NCBI RefSeq assembly: GCF_029892605.1
Contig: NZ_JARXWF010000021.1
Span: 1-40,580 of the forward strand
Reading direction: 5' to 3'
DNA from: Parabacteroides sp. PM6-13
Lineage (GTDB): Bacteria > Bacteroidota > Bacteroidia > Bacteroidales > Tannerellaceae
DNA length: 40,580 bases
Part shown: in pieces, positions 1 through 7,149 of the stretch
How positions within the stretch are numbered: position 1 is the stretch's first letter
How the letters are laid out: each line of letters opens with the position of its first letter
Program-made: the position numbers and the translations under genes
Notes under the pieces: model-generated
Told to the model about the DNA's origin: nothing
The model's input: only the letters and a program-made list of their open reading frames with translations
Database searches by the model: none

Positions 1-197
1 CCACCGTGTGGAAAATCTTTTCTTGGGTAAAAAGATACTCTTCGGATGATCCATTAATAAGCGGAAGGGAGGGAGGAGGGTTTTTCAGTGGCCTTCCTCG
101 TACCTCGGGGTACTCCTCCTTTGCTAAGGAGGAGAAATTTTGATACTATTCTTATGATACAAGAGCCTTCAAATCTTACAATATCTAAAGACGCCCC

Positions 198-225
198 TTT
201 CTCCTTTCTCCTTTCTCCTTTCTCC
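198..225. repeat. Four tandem copies of TTTCTCC
   Basis: Four exact copies of the 7-nt unit TTTCTCC run head to tail, followed by a partial TTC. It lies outside any supported gene. A repeat of this kind can change copy number by slippage; no gene sits close enough to show what a change would affect. Confidence 0.85.
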
Positions 226-255
226 TTCACATCTTCCAAAATTTGAAAATCCCTA

Positions 256-339
256 TGGCCGTAGGCCACAGCAGGCCTGCAAGGCCGAGTCACAGCGGGA
301 CGAAGACTTAGCCCACGGGTAAGCAGGCCGAAGGTCTGC
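256..339. repeat. Cluster of short triloop hairpins
   Basis: At least three perfect or near-perfect hairpins with 3-nt loops follow one another: TGGCC-gta-GGCCA (256-268), GGCCT-gca-AGGCC (274-286) and GCAGGCC-gaa-GGTCTGC (323-339, one G:U pair). Between them CTTA/TAAG with CCC/GGG (307-323) is a weaker stem. The style resembles REP-like intergenic palindromes; hairpins of the same style occur at 27310-27324 and 27498-27510. Confidence 0.6.
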
Positions 340-601
340 GCCACCCTGGGGATCATGATAATACAAGAAATCGAGTTCTGAAAGAACGATAGATAGTATG
401 ATAGGATAGCGCCTGTGAATATTCAAAAAAACAATATAAAAATCGCTTTCACCATCTTCTCGGTATTTTATAAATCCATTACATAACCTGTATAACCATG
501 TCCCAAGAACTGGTTTGGCTCCCTATCAAGTGCATATGGTGCTATTTACACAAACAGCAGAAATCAGACATAAAACATAGTGTTACTTCACATCCAACAA
601 C

Positions 602-1087
602 TCACGGAGTATATATGTATTTCCAATCACATTTCTTTAAGTCATCCTCGGTCAACATGACCTTTTTTACATACATCTGATCTTTGTAAATCTCCTCCCA
701 ATCATGATTCCGCATGGTTGTTTCTGTAATGAAAAAAAGTGTTATCTCTTTTTCATCACATGGTAGTCGTGGGGTTTTAGGAGTTCCCCAAACACGTCCT
801 TCCAATCCTCCTTTCAAAGAGCTTGATGTATAAGCATTTATTCGATAGTCAGGTGAAACAAAATAGGGTTCAATAAGATTTCCATGTGCATCATTCACAT
901 CCATAGACAAATAATGGAATAATTCTAATTTAGGGCTCAAAGGTATCGAATCTACATTTCCACATCTGTGGTAAACATAAATTGCTTCATCTGAATTGTT
1001 ACAAATATACAATATATCTGCAATACCTTCACAAGCTGTACAAACACATAATAAGAATGATAAAATAATGTAAGTTAAATTTTTCAT
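602..1087 (-). CDS. Small lipoprotein, possible immunity protein of the metallopeptidase RHS tip
   Basis: 161 residues with a lipoprotein signal peptide: a short basic start, a hydrophobic stretch and a lipobox ending at Cys19 (CVCTAC). The mature part has no motif I can assign to a function. It starts 13 nt downstream of the stop of the RHS tip with the HExxH motif and on the same strand, which is the position of an immunity gene. A periplasm-facing lipoprotein would suit protection against a toxin acting outside the cytoplasm. That role is inferred from position only; it could also be an unrelated conserved Bacteroidales lipoprotein. Confidence 0.7.
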   Translation of the reverse strand: MKNLTYIILSFLLCVCTACEGIADILYICNNSDEAIYVYHRCGNVDSIPLSPKLELFHYLSMDVNDAHGNLIEPYFVSPDYRINAYTSSSLKGGLEGRVWGTPKTPRLPCDEKEITLFFITETTMRNHDWEEIYKDQMYVKKVMLTEDDLKKCDWKYIYTP

Positions 1088-1100
1088 AAGCTATTAAATG

Positions 1101-2129
1101 TTAAAATACCATGTAAAAATTAACAGCCCACACACGCAATGAATTATACCAATTAATATTTTTCGCAGGCCATCTTATAGGATTATTTACCAGCAGTGAA
1201 TTGGAACCGAAATAGTTATTAGACAAATAATTCGCCCATGTTTCAGTCCAAAAATTATTATGATTCCAACCTCCCACTCCATCTATAGCTGCACTCGCTA
1301 AACTCTCCGGAGCAATAATACGATAATAAGCTTTTAATCCAACTTCTCTTGCTTGAAGAATATGACCAAATTCATGCTGTAACAATTCCTTAACGCTCAA
1401 AGAATTTGGATTACTTGTATATAATCCTTTAGAAAGAATTATTCCTCTGCCAGGTAGTGTGGCTGCACTATTATCTACCATCATTGAAGATTCATAAAGA
1501 TTTATTCCTTCATAATCACCAACATATTTTCCTGTAATTGTTTTGTCTCCAATAGCAGTTCCAGTAGCTCCATAAGCATCTGACAAATCAAATGTAGCAT
1601 TTCCTGTCCAAAAGTCCGTGCCCTTTGTCAAAGCATCTATGCCACCGACAATTCCGCCTGTAACTCCTCCAGTTAACGCTCCGATCCCTCCTATTTTGAG
1701 GCCTTCCAACAATCCTTGTCCAAAATCAGAACCCGCAAGCCAAGAATTCCCAGAACCTGAAACAACTCCTCCTGAAAATCCTGAAGCAGCACCAGTCGCA
1801 GCCCAATTTACTACTCCTCCAATAATAGCCCCTATTATCAGGTGCATAAATTCCCCGCTCTCATCCGTATACTTCAACGGATTATTCAATGCATAACTAT
1901 ACCTGTTATAATTCTGCGAAAAGTCCGGCATCTGTACATAGGGATCCGGGGAGAGGAAACGACCGACAGCAGGGTCATACAACCTCGCGTTCATATTGAC
2001 CAAGCCGAACCACGGAAGGTATTCATGGCCGGTATATCCACGGCCTAAGAACAGGCTTGGCTCCGTATCGGGTGCATACGGTACCAGTGTGTTCGGATTA
2101 CGCATCCGACCCCAGGCATCAAAACTCAA
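1101..2129 (-). CDS. Truncated RHS protein with HExxH metallopeptidase-like C-terminal tip
   Basis: 342 residues from the first usable codon (TTG); the frame is open to 2198, just after an in-frame TGA at 2199-2201, and no normal start is present, so this is an N-terminally truncated fragment. Residues 1 to about 90 are the end of an RHS core (GRGYTGHEYLPWFGLVNMNA, RFLSPDPYVQ, YALNNPLKYTDE). Next comes a Gly/Ala-rich hydrophobic linker, then a tip with LLQHEFGHILQ, the HExxH zinc site of gluzincin/metzincin-like peptidases, and TETWANYLS downstream, whose Glu could be the third zinc ligand. RHS tips are toxins released from a beta-cocoon in contact-dependent or T6SS delivery. The core piece (1862-2190) repeats that at 3504-3832 almost exactly, so the cassette is probably a silent, displaced tip. 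Confidence 0.75.
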   Translation of the reverse strand: MSFDAWGRMRNPNTLVPYAPDTEPSLFLGRGYTGHEYLPWFGLVNMNARLYDPAVGRFLSPDPYVQMPDFSQNYNRYSYALNNPLKYTDESGEFMHLIIGAIIGGVVNWAATGAASGFSGGVVSGSGNSWLAGSDFGQGLLEGLKIGGIGALTGGVTGGIVGGIDALTKGTDFWTGNATFDLSDAYGATGTAIGDKTITGKYVGDYEGINLYESSMMVDNSAATLPGRGIILSKGLYTSNPNSLSVKELLQHEFGHILQAREVGLKAYYRIIAPESLASAAIDGVGGWNHNNFWTETWANYLSNNYFGSNSLLVNNPIRWPAKNINWYNSLRVWAVNFYMVF

Positions 2130-2190
2130 CTCTTCGGTCGTCGTCGAACCGCTATTCGACGTGATCTGGGTAATGCTACCCAGGTAATCA
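1862..2190 (-). repeat. 329-bp RHS core direct repeat, copy 1
   Basis: Nearly identical to 3504-3832 with a handful of substitutions. Identity stops abruptly at 2190, where the sequence switches to the DNA downstream of the neighbouring immunity gene. The other end coincides with the YTDE codons that end the RHS core and begin the variable tip. This is the expected shape of a homologous-recombination substrate for swapping tips. Confidence 0.85.
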
Positions 2191-2229
2191 GAAATATTTC
2201 ATTTCCCTTCAGGATGAAAGATTCTCATT

Positions 2230-2604
2230 TTACGTCACCAAAACAATATAGCATTTTTCATGTAAATGATTGGCTATATCTAAAGCTTTTACTATAGTTT
2301 CTTTTGCAATATTATAACTTCTCAATATATAATTTTTCTTGCTTTCATTCTCCATCTTATCACAACACCAATTCAAATAATGATATTCTATCCCCCAAAG
2401 TTGGTATGCATAGATTAACTTTCCAGACTTCTCACTTATTATATCACCTCCTAATATAGGTATTTGTTGTTTTAGTAAAATATCAATTATCTCCAAAGAA
2501 TCATTCACAGACAAGGCATATTCGCTACTGCCTGGGTTAACCTCAGATAATGCCCTCCCTCTTTTTTCTATTATTTTTTGATAGTCATACATATAAATGG
2601 TCAT
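2230..2604 (-). CDS. Probable immunity protein of the adjacent RHS tip (Imm40-like)
   Basis: 124 residues, no signal peptide, so likely cytoplasmic. Its ATG follows directly on the TAA of the upstream RHS fragment (TAAATG), the tight coupling usual for toxin/immunity pairs. The motif IPILGGDIISEKSGKLIYAY with following WGIEYHYLNW recalls Imm40-type immunity proteins; this family link is from memory of the motif and is tentative. Inferred to neutralise the INHRFF-type tip encoded at 2605-4053. Confidence 0.7.
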   Translation of the reverse strand: MTIYMYDYQKIIEKRGRALSEVNPGSSEYALSVNDSLEIIDILLKQQIPILGGDIISEKSGKLIYAYQLWGIEYHYLNWCCDKMENESKKNYILRSYNIAKETIVKALDIANHLHEKCYIVLVT

Positions 2605-4053
2605 TTACGGTTTTACGTTAAAAAAACGATGATTAATCACCCCATCAGATCCTTTAATGTATTCAAAAACACCTGTTTTCCCTCCATAATTTCCTGGCAT
2701 TTTTAACCACTGATAGGTTTTACCATCTGCACCAATTTTTGTACTTATTTCTCCAAACGTTGAAGCAAATCCATCTATAGCTTCTGGAAAAGCGTGATAT
2801 ACATCATTGCTATTATTCATCTGATTAAGAACTTTATTTGAATATCTTGCTCCATCAAAAAATAATTCTGGACTATCCAGCTTTACTATTGATCTCCCCG
2901 TCCAGGGATCCTTTCCGGCACTTTTCGCATTATTAAACCCGGTTATACCCCCTGATATCAATCCGGCTGTACCACCATAAGCAAGACCATGGAGACCCAT
3001 ACCCATTGCTTTGCCATAATCTCCAGTTAGGATCAATCCTGTTGCATAACCGGAAATATATCCTCCCATCATACCACCAACAGACTGCTTTATAGCCTCT
3101 TGGAATACAGGACTGGTTATATTTGTCCCGTTTATAATAACCGGACCTAAATACTGACCGCCAAAATGAGCACCAAGACTACCGCCAAATCCGGAAACAC
3201 TACCAGCAAAACTATATAAACCTACCTGTTCCCAATCTACCTGGTTAAACCCTGAAAAGTTTTTACCTGTTTGGGCTATAACATTGTTTGTACCAGCTAC
3301 AGAAGCACCAGTAGCTGCGGCAGCACCAGCTGCAGCCCAAAATGAGGCACCTGCTGTTGCAACCGTCGTAGCACCTGCACCTGCGCCTACACCAAAGGCA
3401 GCCAACTTATCCCAAAAACCTTCTGCTTTATTCCAATTAGCAATAAGGTTGGCAACTCCACCTATAAGTCCTCCTATTGCGATATGTACCCACTCCCCAT
3501 CTTCATCCGTATACTTCAACGGATTATTCAATGCATAACTATACCTGTTATAATTCTGCGAGAAATCCGCCATTTGAACATAGGGATCCGGGGAGAGGAA
3601 ACGACCGACAGCAGGGTCATACAACCTCGCGTTCATATTGACCAAGCCGAACCACGGAAGGTATTCATGGCCGGTATAACCACGGCCTAAGAACAGGCTT
3701 GGCTCCGTATCGGGTGCATACGGTACCAGTGTGTTCGGATTACGCATCCGACCCCAGGCATCAAAACTCAACTCTTCGGTCGTCGTCGAACCGCTATCCG
3801 ACGTGATCTGGGTAATGCTACCCAGGTAATCACGACAAATATAATACAAAATCCATGAACTTCCTTGATTCACATAAACAGCAGGGGCAGAATATGCATC
3901 GCCACCAATATAAAAACGCTGTTTGGTCACGCCCGAAGCCACATCCGCCTCATAGCGATCACCTAAATAATAGCGCTGCAAGATAGTTGTAGCACTTCTT
4001 TTTACCTGCATTTTCTTGCGGCTGCCCGAACCATCGTAGGTGAACGTAGCCAC
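2605..4053 (-). CDS. Truncated RHS protein with unassigned C-terminal toxin tip
   Basis: 482 residues from a GTG codon, but the frame is open to 4191, where it meets the TAA of the gene before it with no start codon; it is the 3' end of an RHS gene. The first 170 residues or so are RHS core (FTYDGSGSRKKM, YYLGDRYEAD, GYTGHEYLPWFGLVNMN, RFLSPDPYVQM). A long Gly/Ala-rich, membrane-like segment follows (about 175-385) and contains NNVIAQTGKNFSGFNQVDW, shared in form with the RHS fragment at 4899-6188. The tip, about residues 385-482, contains VYHAFPEAIDGFA, KMPGNYGGKTGVFEYI and a final INHRFF, a pattern of polymorphic toxin tips whose exact family I cannot name. The immunity gene follows with no gap. 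Confidence 0.75.
   Translation of the reverse strand: MATFTYDGSGSRKKMQVKRSATTILQRYYLGDRYEADVASGVTKQRFYIGGDAYSAPAVYVNQGSSWILYYICRDYLGSITQITSDSGSTTTEELSFDAWGRMRNPNTLVPYAPDTEPSLFLGRGYTGHEYLPWFGLVNMNARLYDPAVGRFLSPDPYVQMADFSQNYNRYSYALNNPLKYTDEDGEWVHIAIGGLIGGVANLIANWNKAEGFWDKLAAFGVGAGAGATTVATAGASFWAAAGAAAATGASVAGTNNVIAQTGKNFSGFNQVDWEQVGLYSFAGSVSGFGGSLGAHFGGQYLGPVIINGTNITSPVFQEAIKQSVGGMMGGYISGYATGLILTGDYGKAMGMGLHGLAYGGTAGLISGGITGFNNAKSAGKDPWTGRSIVKLDSPELFFDGARYSNKVLNQMNNSNDVYHAFPEAIDGFASTFGEISTKIGADGKTYQWLKMPGNYGGKTGVFEYIKGSDGVINHRFFNVKP
3504..3832 (-). repeat. 329-bp RHS core direct repeat, copy 2
   Basis: Partner of 1862-2190, same orientation. Here the core continues upstream of the repeat end (toward 4191), so this copy is the longer parent-like version and the other is truncated at the repeat end. 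Confidence 0.85.
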
Positions 4054-4191
4054 ATGGCTGTTCTCTGTAATGCTTGCAGGACGCTCGAAAGAGGTATAAA
4101 TAATCTGTTGATCTCTTGCAGCAATAGCCGTTTCAGATACCGGATCGACAGCAGATACAGCATAAGGTTTATCCGCCGTATCGTAGTAGAA

Positions 4192-4428
4192 TTACAGAGA
4201 ACTATCCACAACCAAAATTATATCATTTATATCCTGCTGTTTAATCCTGCAAGTCAAATAACTACCAACAGGAAACAGCCATTCCTCATCTAAGTCATCT
4301 GGTTTTAATCCGTTTTCAGTTCCTATAATTTTATATATATTATTCCCCATATTAAAAGCCATCACAGGTCTTAAAACCGAAGTACCTTCATTTAACAATG
4401 GCATATATACTATTATTTTTTCAACCAT
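4192..4428 (-). CDS. Probable immunity protein for a colicin E5-like RHS tip
   Basis: 78 residues, acidic, no signal peptide. Motifs VYMPLLNEGTSVLRPV near the start and DEEWLFPVGSYLTCR near the end resemble small proteins commonly found next to toxins ending in HPTTGRSVVIDN. It starts 16 nt after the stop of exactly such a toxin remnant (4445-4558), so it is inferred to be its immunity partner, kept after the toxin was lost. Its TAA is directly followed by the RHS core frame of the next cassette, so a recombination junction lies at the stop codon. Confidence 0.65.
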   Translation of the reverse strand: MVEKIIVYMPLLNEGTSVLRPVMAFNMGNNIYKIIGTENGLKPDDLDEEWLFPVGSYLTCRIKQQDINDIILVVDSSL

Positions 4429-4444
4429 GATATATTAGAGTTTG

Positions 4445-4558
4445 TTAATATTTAAAACCATCTCCTCCAACATGCAATATTCTTCCTGTAAAATTATCTA
4501 TAACAACACTTCGACCTGTAGTTGGATGGACATATCTTGTTGCTCCATTGTCCGAATG
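4445..4558 (-). pseudogene. C-terminal remnant of a colicin E5-like RHS toxin tip
   Basis: The last 37 codons of a toxin are readable on the minus strand: HSDNGATRYVHPTT, then GRSVVIDNFTGRI and LHVGGDGFKY before TAA. This ending matches the end of colicin E5-like/BECR-fold RNase tips of polymorphic toxins (family placement inferred). Upstream, toxin homology stops at about 4558, where the interspersed repeat begins; the open frame runs into that repeat to an ATG at 4594, giving a 49-residue chimera. The N-terminal part of the toxin and its RHS core are missing. Confidence 0.65.
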
Positions 4559-4560
4559 TA

Positions 4561-4611
4561 GAGTCAAGCTGGCTTGAACTATGCTAAGGTGCATCCTATT
4601 TTATACAAAAA
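4561..4611 (-). repeat. Interspersed repeat, copy A (truncated)
   Basis: Matches the copies at 6179-6268 and 34121-34181 over the stretch reading ATAAAATAGGATGCACC and onward on the minus strand (TAGCAT/AGTTCAAGCC). It is preceded on the minus strand by ATTTTTG as in the other copies, but its other end is missing and abuts the toxin remnant. Confidence 0.7.
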
Positions 4612-4635
4612 TTTCACATTCATTTTATATTGCCC

Positions 4636-4902
4636 TTACCCTACATAAAACTTGTCAATAAAATGTTCCAAAATCCATCCTTCTTCAGTGGGTTCATAGT
4701 TTTCATCAAAGCAATCCATGCCTATTCTATCTTCTGTTAGCTCTCTTATTATTTCGCTAATGTCATTAGTTAATAATATTTTAATATAAGCATCTGTTTG
4801 ACAAACAAGTTGTATATGCAAAAGAATTTCTTGACGATTTTTCAAAAGATCCTCTACTAAATAGTTATATTCTTTTTTTGTTAAAATAATTTCTTTTTTC
4901 AT
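4636..4902 (-). CDS. Probable immunity protein of the adjacent RHS tip
   Basis: 88 residues, cytoplasmic, rich in Glu, Asp and Leu (NYEPTEEGWILEHFID near the end). The ATG overlaps the stop of the RHS fragment at 4899-6188 by 4 nt (ATGA), a typical translationally coupled toxin/immunity arrangement. No family recognised; role inferred from position and size. Confidence 0.7.
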   Translation of the reverse strand: MKKEIILTKKEYNYLVEDLLKNRQEILLHIQLVCQTDAYIKILLTNDISEIIRELTEDRIGMDCFDENYEPTEEGWILEHFIDKFYVG

Positions 4903-6188
4903 TCCACTCTTTTTAAAATACTATTCACTCTTTGCGTACTTGTTCGATAGACTGTAATTATTTTCCCAGTTTCCGGATTAACAACAACAGTCACTTCTCT
5001 TCCTATATATTTTACACTTGCCCCATTCTCTTGAATTTTTACGTCTGTAATTTTAAGAGGGTTCTTTAGAGCATCATTTATATCTTTTTGCGCTATGTTG
5101 CGTTCATTAGTCCTTTGTGTTGCATGAATAGAAGTTTTAGCTCCAGTCCATGGATTCACCCCACTGGCATAAGAAACCCCAATTGTAGTAGCAACCCCCA
5201 TCGCCGTACCAATGGCCATACTCTGACCAATTCCATCAAAAGAATTAGCAAAGGCTTCACCCAAAGGTTGATTTTTCAACAAATTGACAGTCGTACCTCC
5301 AGCCACATGTCCGGCTCCGGAAGCAAGAGGTGAAACAACAACGGAACGCAACACAGGACTGTCAATCCCATTTATTGTAAAAGAAGCTGTAGAGGCCCAA
5401 TATCCAACACTGGTACTGGCCGCACCTGCAACACCACCAATCACAGCATGTCTACCAACCAGACCCCAATCCACCTTATTGAATCCTTCGAAATTTTTTC
5501 CGGTCTGAGCTACAACACTATTATTAGCACTAACCAACGCTGTCCCGGCAGCACCTGTTCCTATAACAACAGCAGCCCCGGATCCTCCTGTAGCAAGAAC
5601 CCCTACAGCAGCCCCGGCACCTGTAACAAACGTAGTTGCTCCTTGCCAAAAGCCATCAACATTATCCCAGTTGGCAACCAAATTGGAAATACCTCCGATA
5701 AGAGCAGCTCCGGCCCAATAAAACCAAGCAAACTCCCCACTCGGATCCGTATAGATCAGCGGATTATTCAGACAGTAGGCATATCGATTATACCCCTGAC
5801 TGTAATCCGGCATCTGCACATATGGGTCGGGACTTAGGAAGCGGGCTAAAATAGGGTCATACAAACGACCGTTCATATTGACAAGCCCAAATTCCGGCAA
5901 ATGCTCATGGCCGGTATATCCACGGTGGTACTTAAACGTGTTTGTGGTTACCGACTGTCTGCCCCATGCATCATACGTTGCCTGGAAGACCGGAGTGCCG
6001 GCGCTGTTCACCAACTGCGTTACACTGCCCAGGTGGTCATTGCAAGCGTAATAGATCTGATCCTGCTTGCCTGTCTCCTTCACATAGATAGCAGCCAGGC
6101 CGTCGCCACCCTGCAGGTAATACAACTGCTGCGTTACACCGCTTTCTGTTACGCGCTCGTAACCATTAGCAAAGATAGTGAAAGCCAA
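4899..6188 (-). CDS. Truncated RHS protein with DUF4258/BECR-like C-terminal tip
   Basis: 429 residues from a TTG codon that lies inside the interspersed repeat at 6179-6268, so it is not a natural start. The RHS frame was cut by that insertion: before it the core reads ...SLIKTTIFV and then TAA inside the repeat. Core motifs are GYERVTESGVTQQLYYLQGG, NDHLGSVTQLVN, YHRGYTGHEHLPEFGLVNMN and ARFLSPDPYVQM; the core type differs from that of the two downstream cassettes. A Gly/Ala-rich segment (about 150-345) holds NNSVVAQTGKNFEGFNKVDW. The tip, the last 75 residues, has HATQRTNERNIAQKDI, VKYIGREVTVVVNPETG and KIITVYRT, which fits DUF4258-like BECR-fold RNase toxins. Family assignment is from motif memory. 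Probably a silent orphan cassette. Confidence 0.75.
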   Translation of the reverse strand: MAFTIFANGYERVTESGVTQQLYYLQGGDGLAAIYVKETGKQDQIYYACNDHLGSVTQLVNSAGTPVFQATYDAWGRQSVTTNTFKYHRGYTGHEHLPEFGLVNMNGRLYDPILARFLSPDPYVQMPDYSQGYNRYAYCLNNPLIYTDPSGEFAWFYWAGAALIGGISNLVANWDNVDGFWQGATTFVTGAGAAVGVLATGGSGAAVVIGTGAAGTALVSANNSVVAQTGKNFEGFNKVDWGLVGRHAVIGGVAGAASTSVGYWASTASFTINGIDSPVLRSVVVSPLASGAGHVAGGTTVNLLKNQPLGEAFANSFDGIGQSMAIGTAMGVATTIGVSYASGVNPWTGAKTSIHATQRTNERNIAQKDINDALKNPLKITDVKIQENGASVKYIGREVTVVVNPETGKIITVYRTSTQRVNSILKRVE

Positions 6189-6277
6189 AACAACGTTCGC
6201 TTAGCGCAGCGTAAAGCAATACAGAGCCAAGCTTGCTTGAGCTATGTTGAGACGCATCCTATTTTATACAAAAATAG
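6170..6277 (-). mobile_element. Interspersed repeat, copy B, with flanking direct repeats
   Basis: A 90-bp insert (6179-6268) interrupts RHS core DNA; the uninterrupted sequence is seen at 7161-7275. It is flanked by CAAAGATAG (6170-6178) and CAAAAATAG (6269-6277), i.e. on the minus strand CTATTTTTG and CTATCTTTG, a 9-bp duplication with one mismatch. Relative to the 61-bp copy C it has about 29 extra nt in its middle, including the hairpin CGCTTAGCG. No open frame for a transposase; if mobile it is non-autonomous. Confidence 0.75.
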
Positions 6278-6338
6278 TTGTTTTTATCAAAGAACCATTC
6301 CTTTTTAGCACTGTTTTCCAACGTGCACAGTCGGGGCG
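6278..6338 (-). pseudogene. RHS core fragment upstream of the insertion
   Basis: Minus-strand frame reads (R)WKTVLKRNGSLIKTTIF, matching the core piece at 7211-7276 at the DNA level (few substitutions). Similarity ends at about 6338, where the coding DNA of the next immunity gene begins. The fragment is the beginning of the cassette that continues past the insertion as the RHS fragment ending at 4899. Confidence 0.7.
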
Positions 6339-6616
6339 TTTTTTGTATAGTCTAGTATTTGTTGGATATTTAATTTTATTAACTCTTCTAAATACTTATC
6401 TCCATAATAATTAGGAGATTCTTTTCTCCACTCTTCATTAGGTTCATAAAAGTCCAAGAGATAAGCTATATCACTCAAAATTCCGTTAAGATTCTTGTCA
6501 TTTATCGACGTATCATTCCAAACAATAGTTTGAAATTTTTTTATCGAAGCTATTCGCTTTTCTCCTGAAAACTCCAACGAGTTTTTTAACAACTCGACTA
6601 ATACATCTATTATCAT
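6305..6616 (-). CDS. Probable immunity protein of the adjacent RHS tip, with chimeric 3' end
   Basis: 103 residues, cytoplasmic, all-alpha looking (ELLKNSLEFSGEKRIASIKK; LNGILSDIAYLLDFYEPNEE). It starts 11 nt downstream of the tip at 6628-7149 on the same strand, so it is the likely immunity partner. The last residues, PTVHVGKQC, are encoded by RHS core DNA read in a different frame (the homologous stretch at 7250-7276 gives LTVNVGKQY in that frame), so the natural C-terminus was lost when the next cassette was joined here. No family recognised. Confidence 0.65.
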   Translation of the reverse strand: MIIDVLVELLKNSLEFSGEKRIASIKKFQTIVWNDTSINDKNLNGILSDIAYLLDFYEPNEEWRKESPNYYGDKYLEELIKLNIQQILDYTKNAPTVHVGKQC

Positions 6617-6627
6617 ATATTAAAAAA

Positions 6628-7149
6628 TTATGGAATAGGAATCATTCTTGGCTTTATAAGATTCTTGCTACTTCTCAACACAGTAGTAACTTCTCCTGTT
6701 AGAGGATTAGTTCCAACCAATAAACTTTTGCCACTAGCAAAACTATTAGGCAAAATATAATTTATAGATTTATTAAGAGGATCATAAAACTTTTGGCCTT
6801 TACGAATTGCCAACTCTGCCATATCTTGCGTTATATCTCGCTGAGCCATACGTTCTAAAGCATGCTGACTAAATTTGGCCCCCGTTTTAACTAATGGTGC
6901 TCCTCCTGTCTTCCCAACATTCACCGCCCCCTTTCCAGCTTGTGCAGCCATGCCGGAAACAGTACTTTCACCGATCTTACCACTGGTGACGGTGATTTCC
7001 AAACCACCTATACCGGCTTCCGAGGTAATGGAAGGGCCTAAAGGAGCAAAAGAACCTGTCGCTTTTACTGTTTGATGCCACAATCCATTTGCAACAGCAA
7101 CCCCTTTACCCAATTGACCTATCGCGGATGCGCCAAAACCATCGATCAC
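6628..7149 (-). CDS. RHS-type toxin tip, DUF4258/BECR-like
   Basis: 173 residues from a GTG codon that is not a convincing start: the frame is open further upstream (CIAGKVIDGFGASAIGQ) until it meets the RHS core fragment out of frame near 7159. The first 95 residues are a Gly/Ala-rich linker. The tip has KFSQHALERMAQRDITQDMA, then AIRKGQKFYDPLNKSINYIL and TNPLTGEVTTVLRS, the same general pattern as the tip at 4899 (a His/Arg-rich helix, then beta strands ending in G-x-V/I-x-T-V), consistent with a DUF4258-like BECR RNase. No RHS core in frame; a displaced, probably silent tip whose immunity gene (6305-6616) is next to it. Confidence 0.6.
   Translation of the reverse strand: MIDGFGASAIGQLGKGVAVANGLWHQTVKATGSFAPLGPSITSEAGIGGLEITVTSGKIGESTVSGMAAQAGKGAVNVGKTGGAPLVKTGAKFSQHALERMAQRDITQDMAELAIRKGQKFYDPLNKSINYILPNSFASGKSLLVGTNPLTGEVTTVLRSSKNLIKPRMIPIP

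Larger units (their letters stand above)
1..601. other. Intergenic stretch with short repeats, no convincing gene
   Basis: No supported gene lies here. It holds a heptanucleotide repeat and a cluster of GC-rich hairpins, listed separately, and otherwise AT-rich DNA. The open frames across it have low-complexity or repeat-derived translations and no plausible start signal. Confidence 0.6.

Noticed and set aside
54-356. 100-codon frame on the minus strand
   Set aside because: Its translation is made of the TTTCTCC repeat and GC-rich hairpins; no start signal or recognisable protein features.
498-680. 60-codon plus-strand frame
   Set aside because: Overlaps the lipoprotein gene on the other strand and has no recognisable features.
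5901-6308. 135-codon plus-strand frame, and the similar end of the frame at 34042-34467
   Set aside because: Both translate the interspersed repeat to QSQACLSY...PIL.KN; the shared peptide comes from the DNA repeat, not from a protein family.
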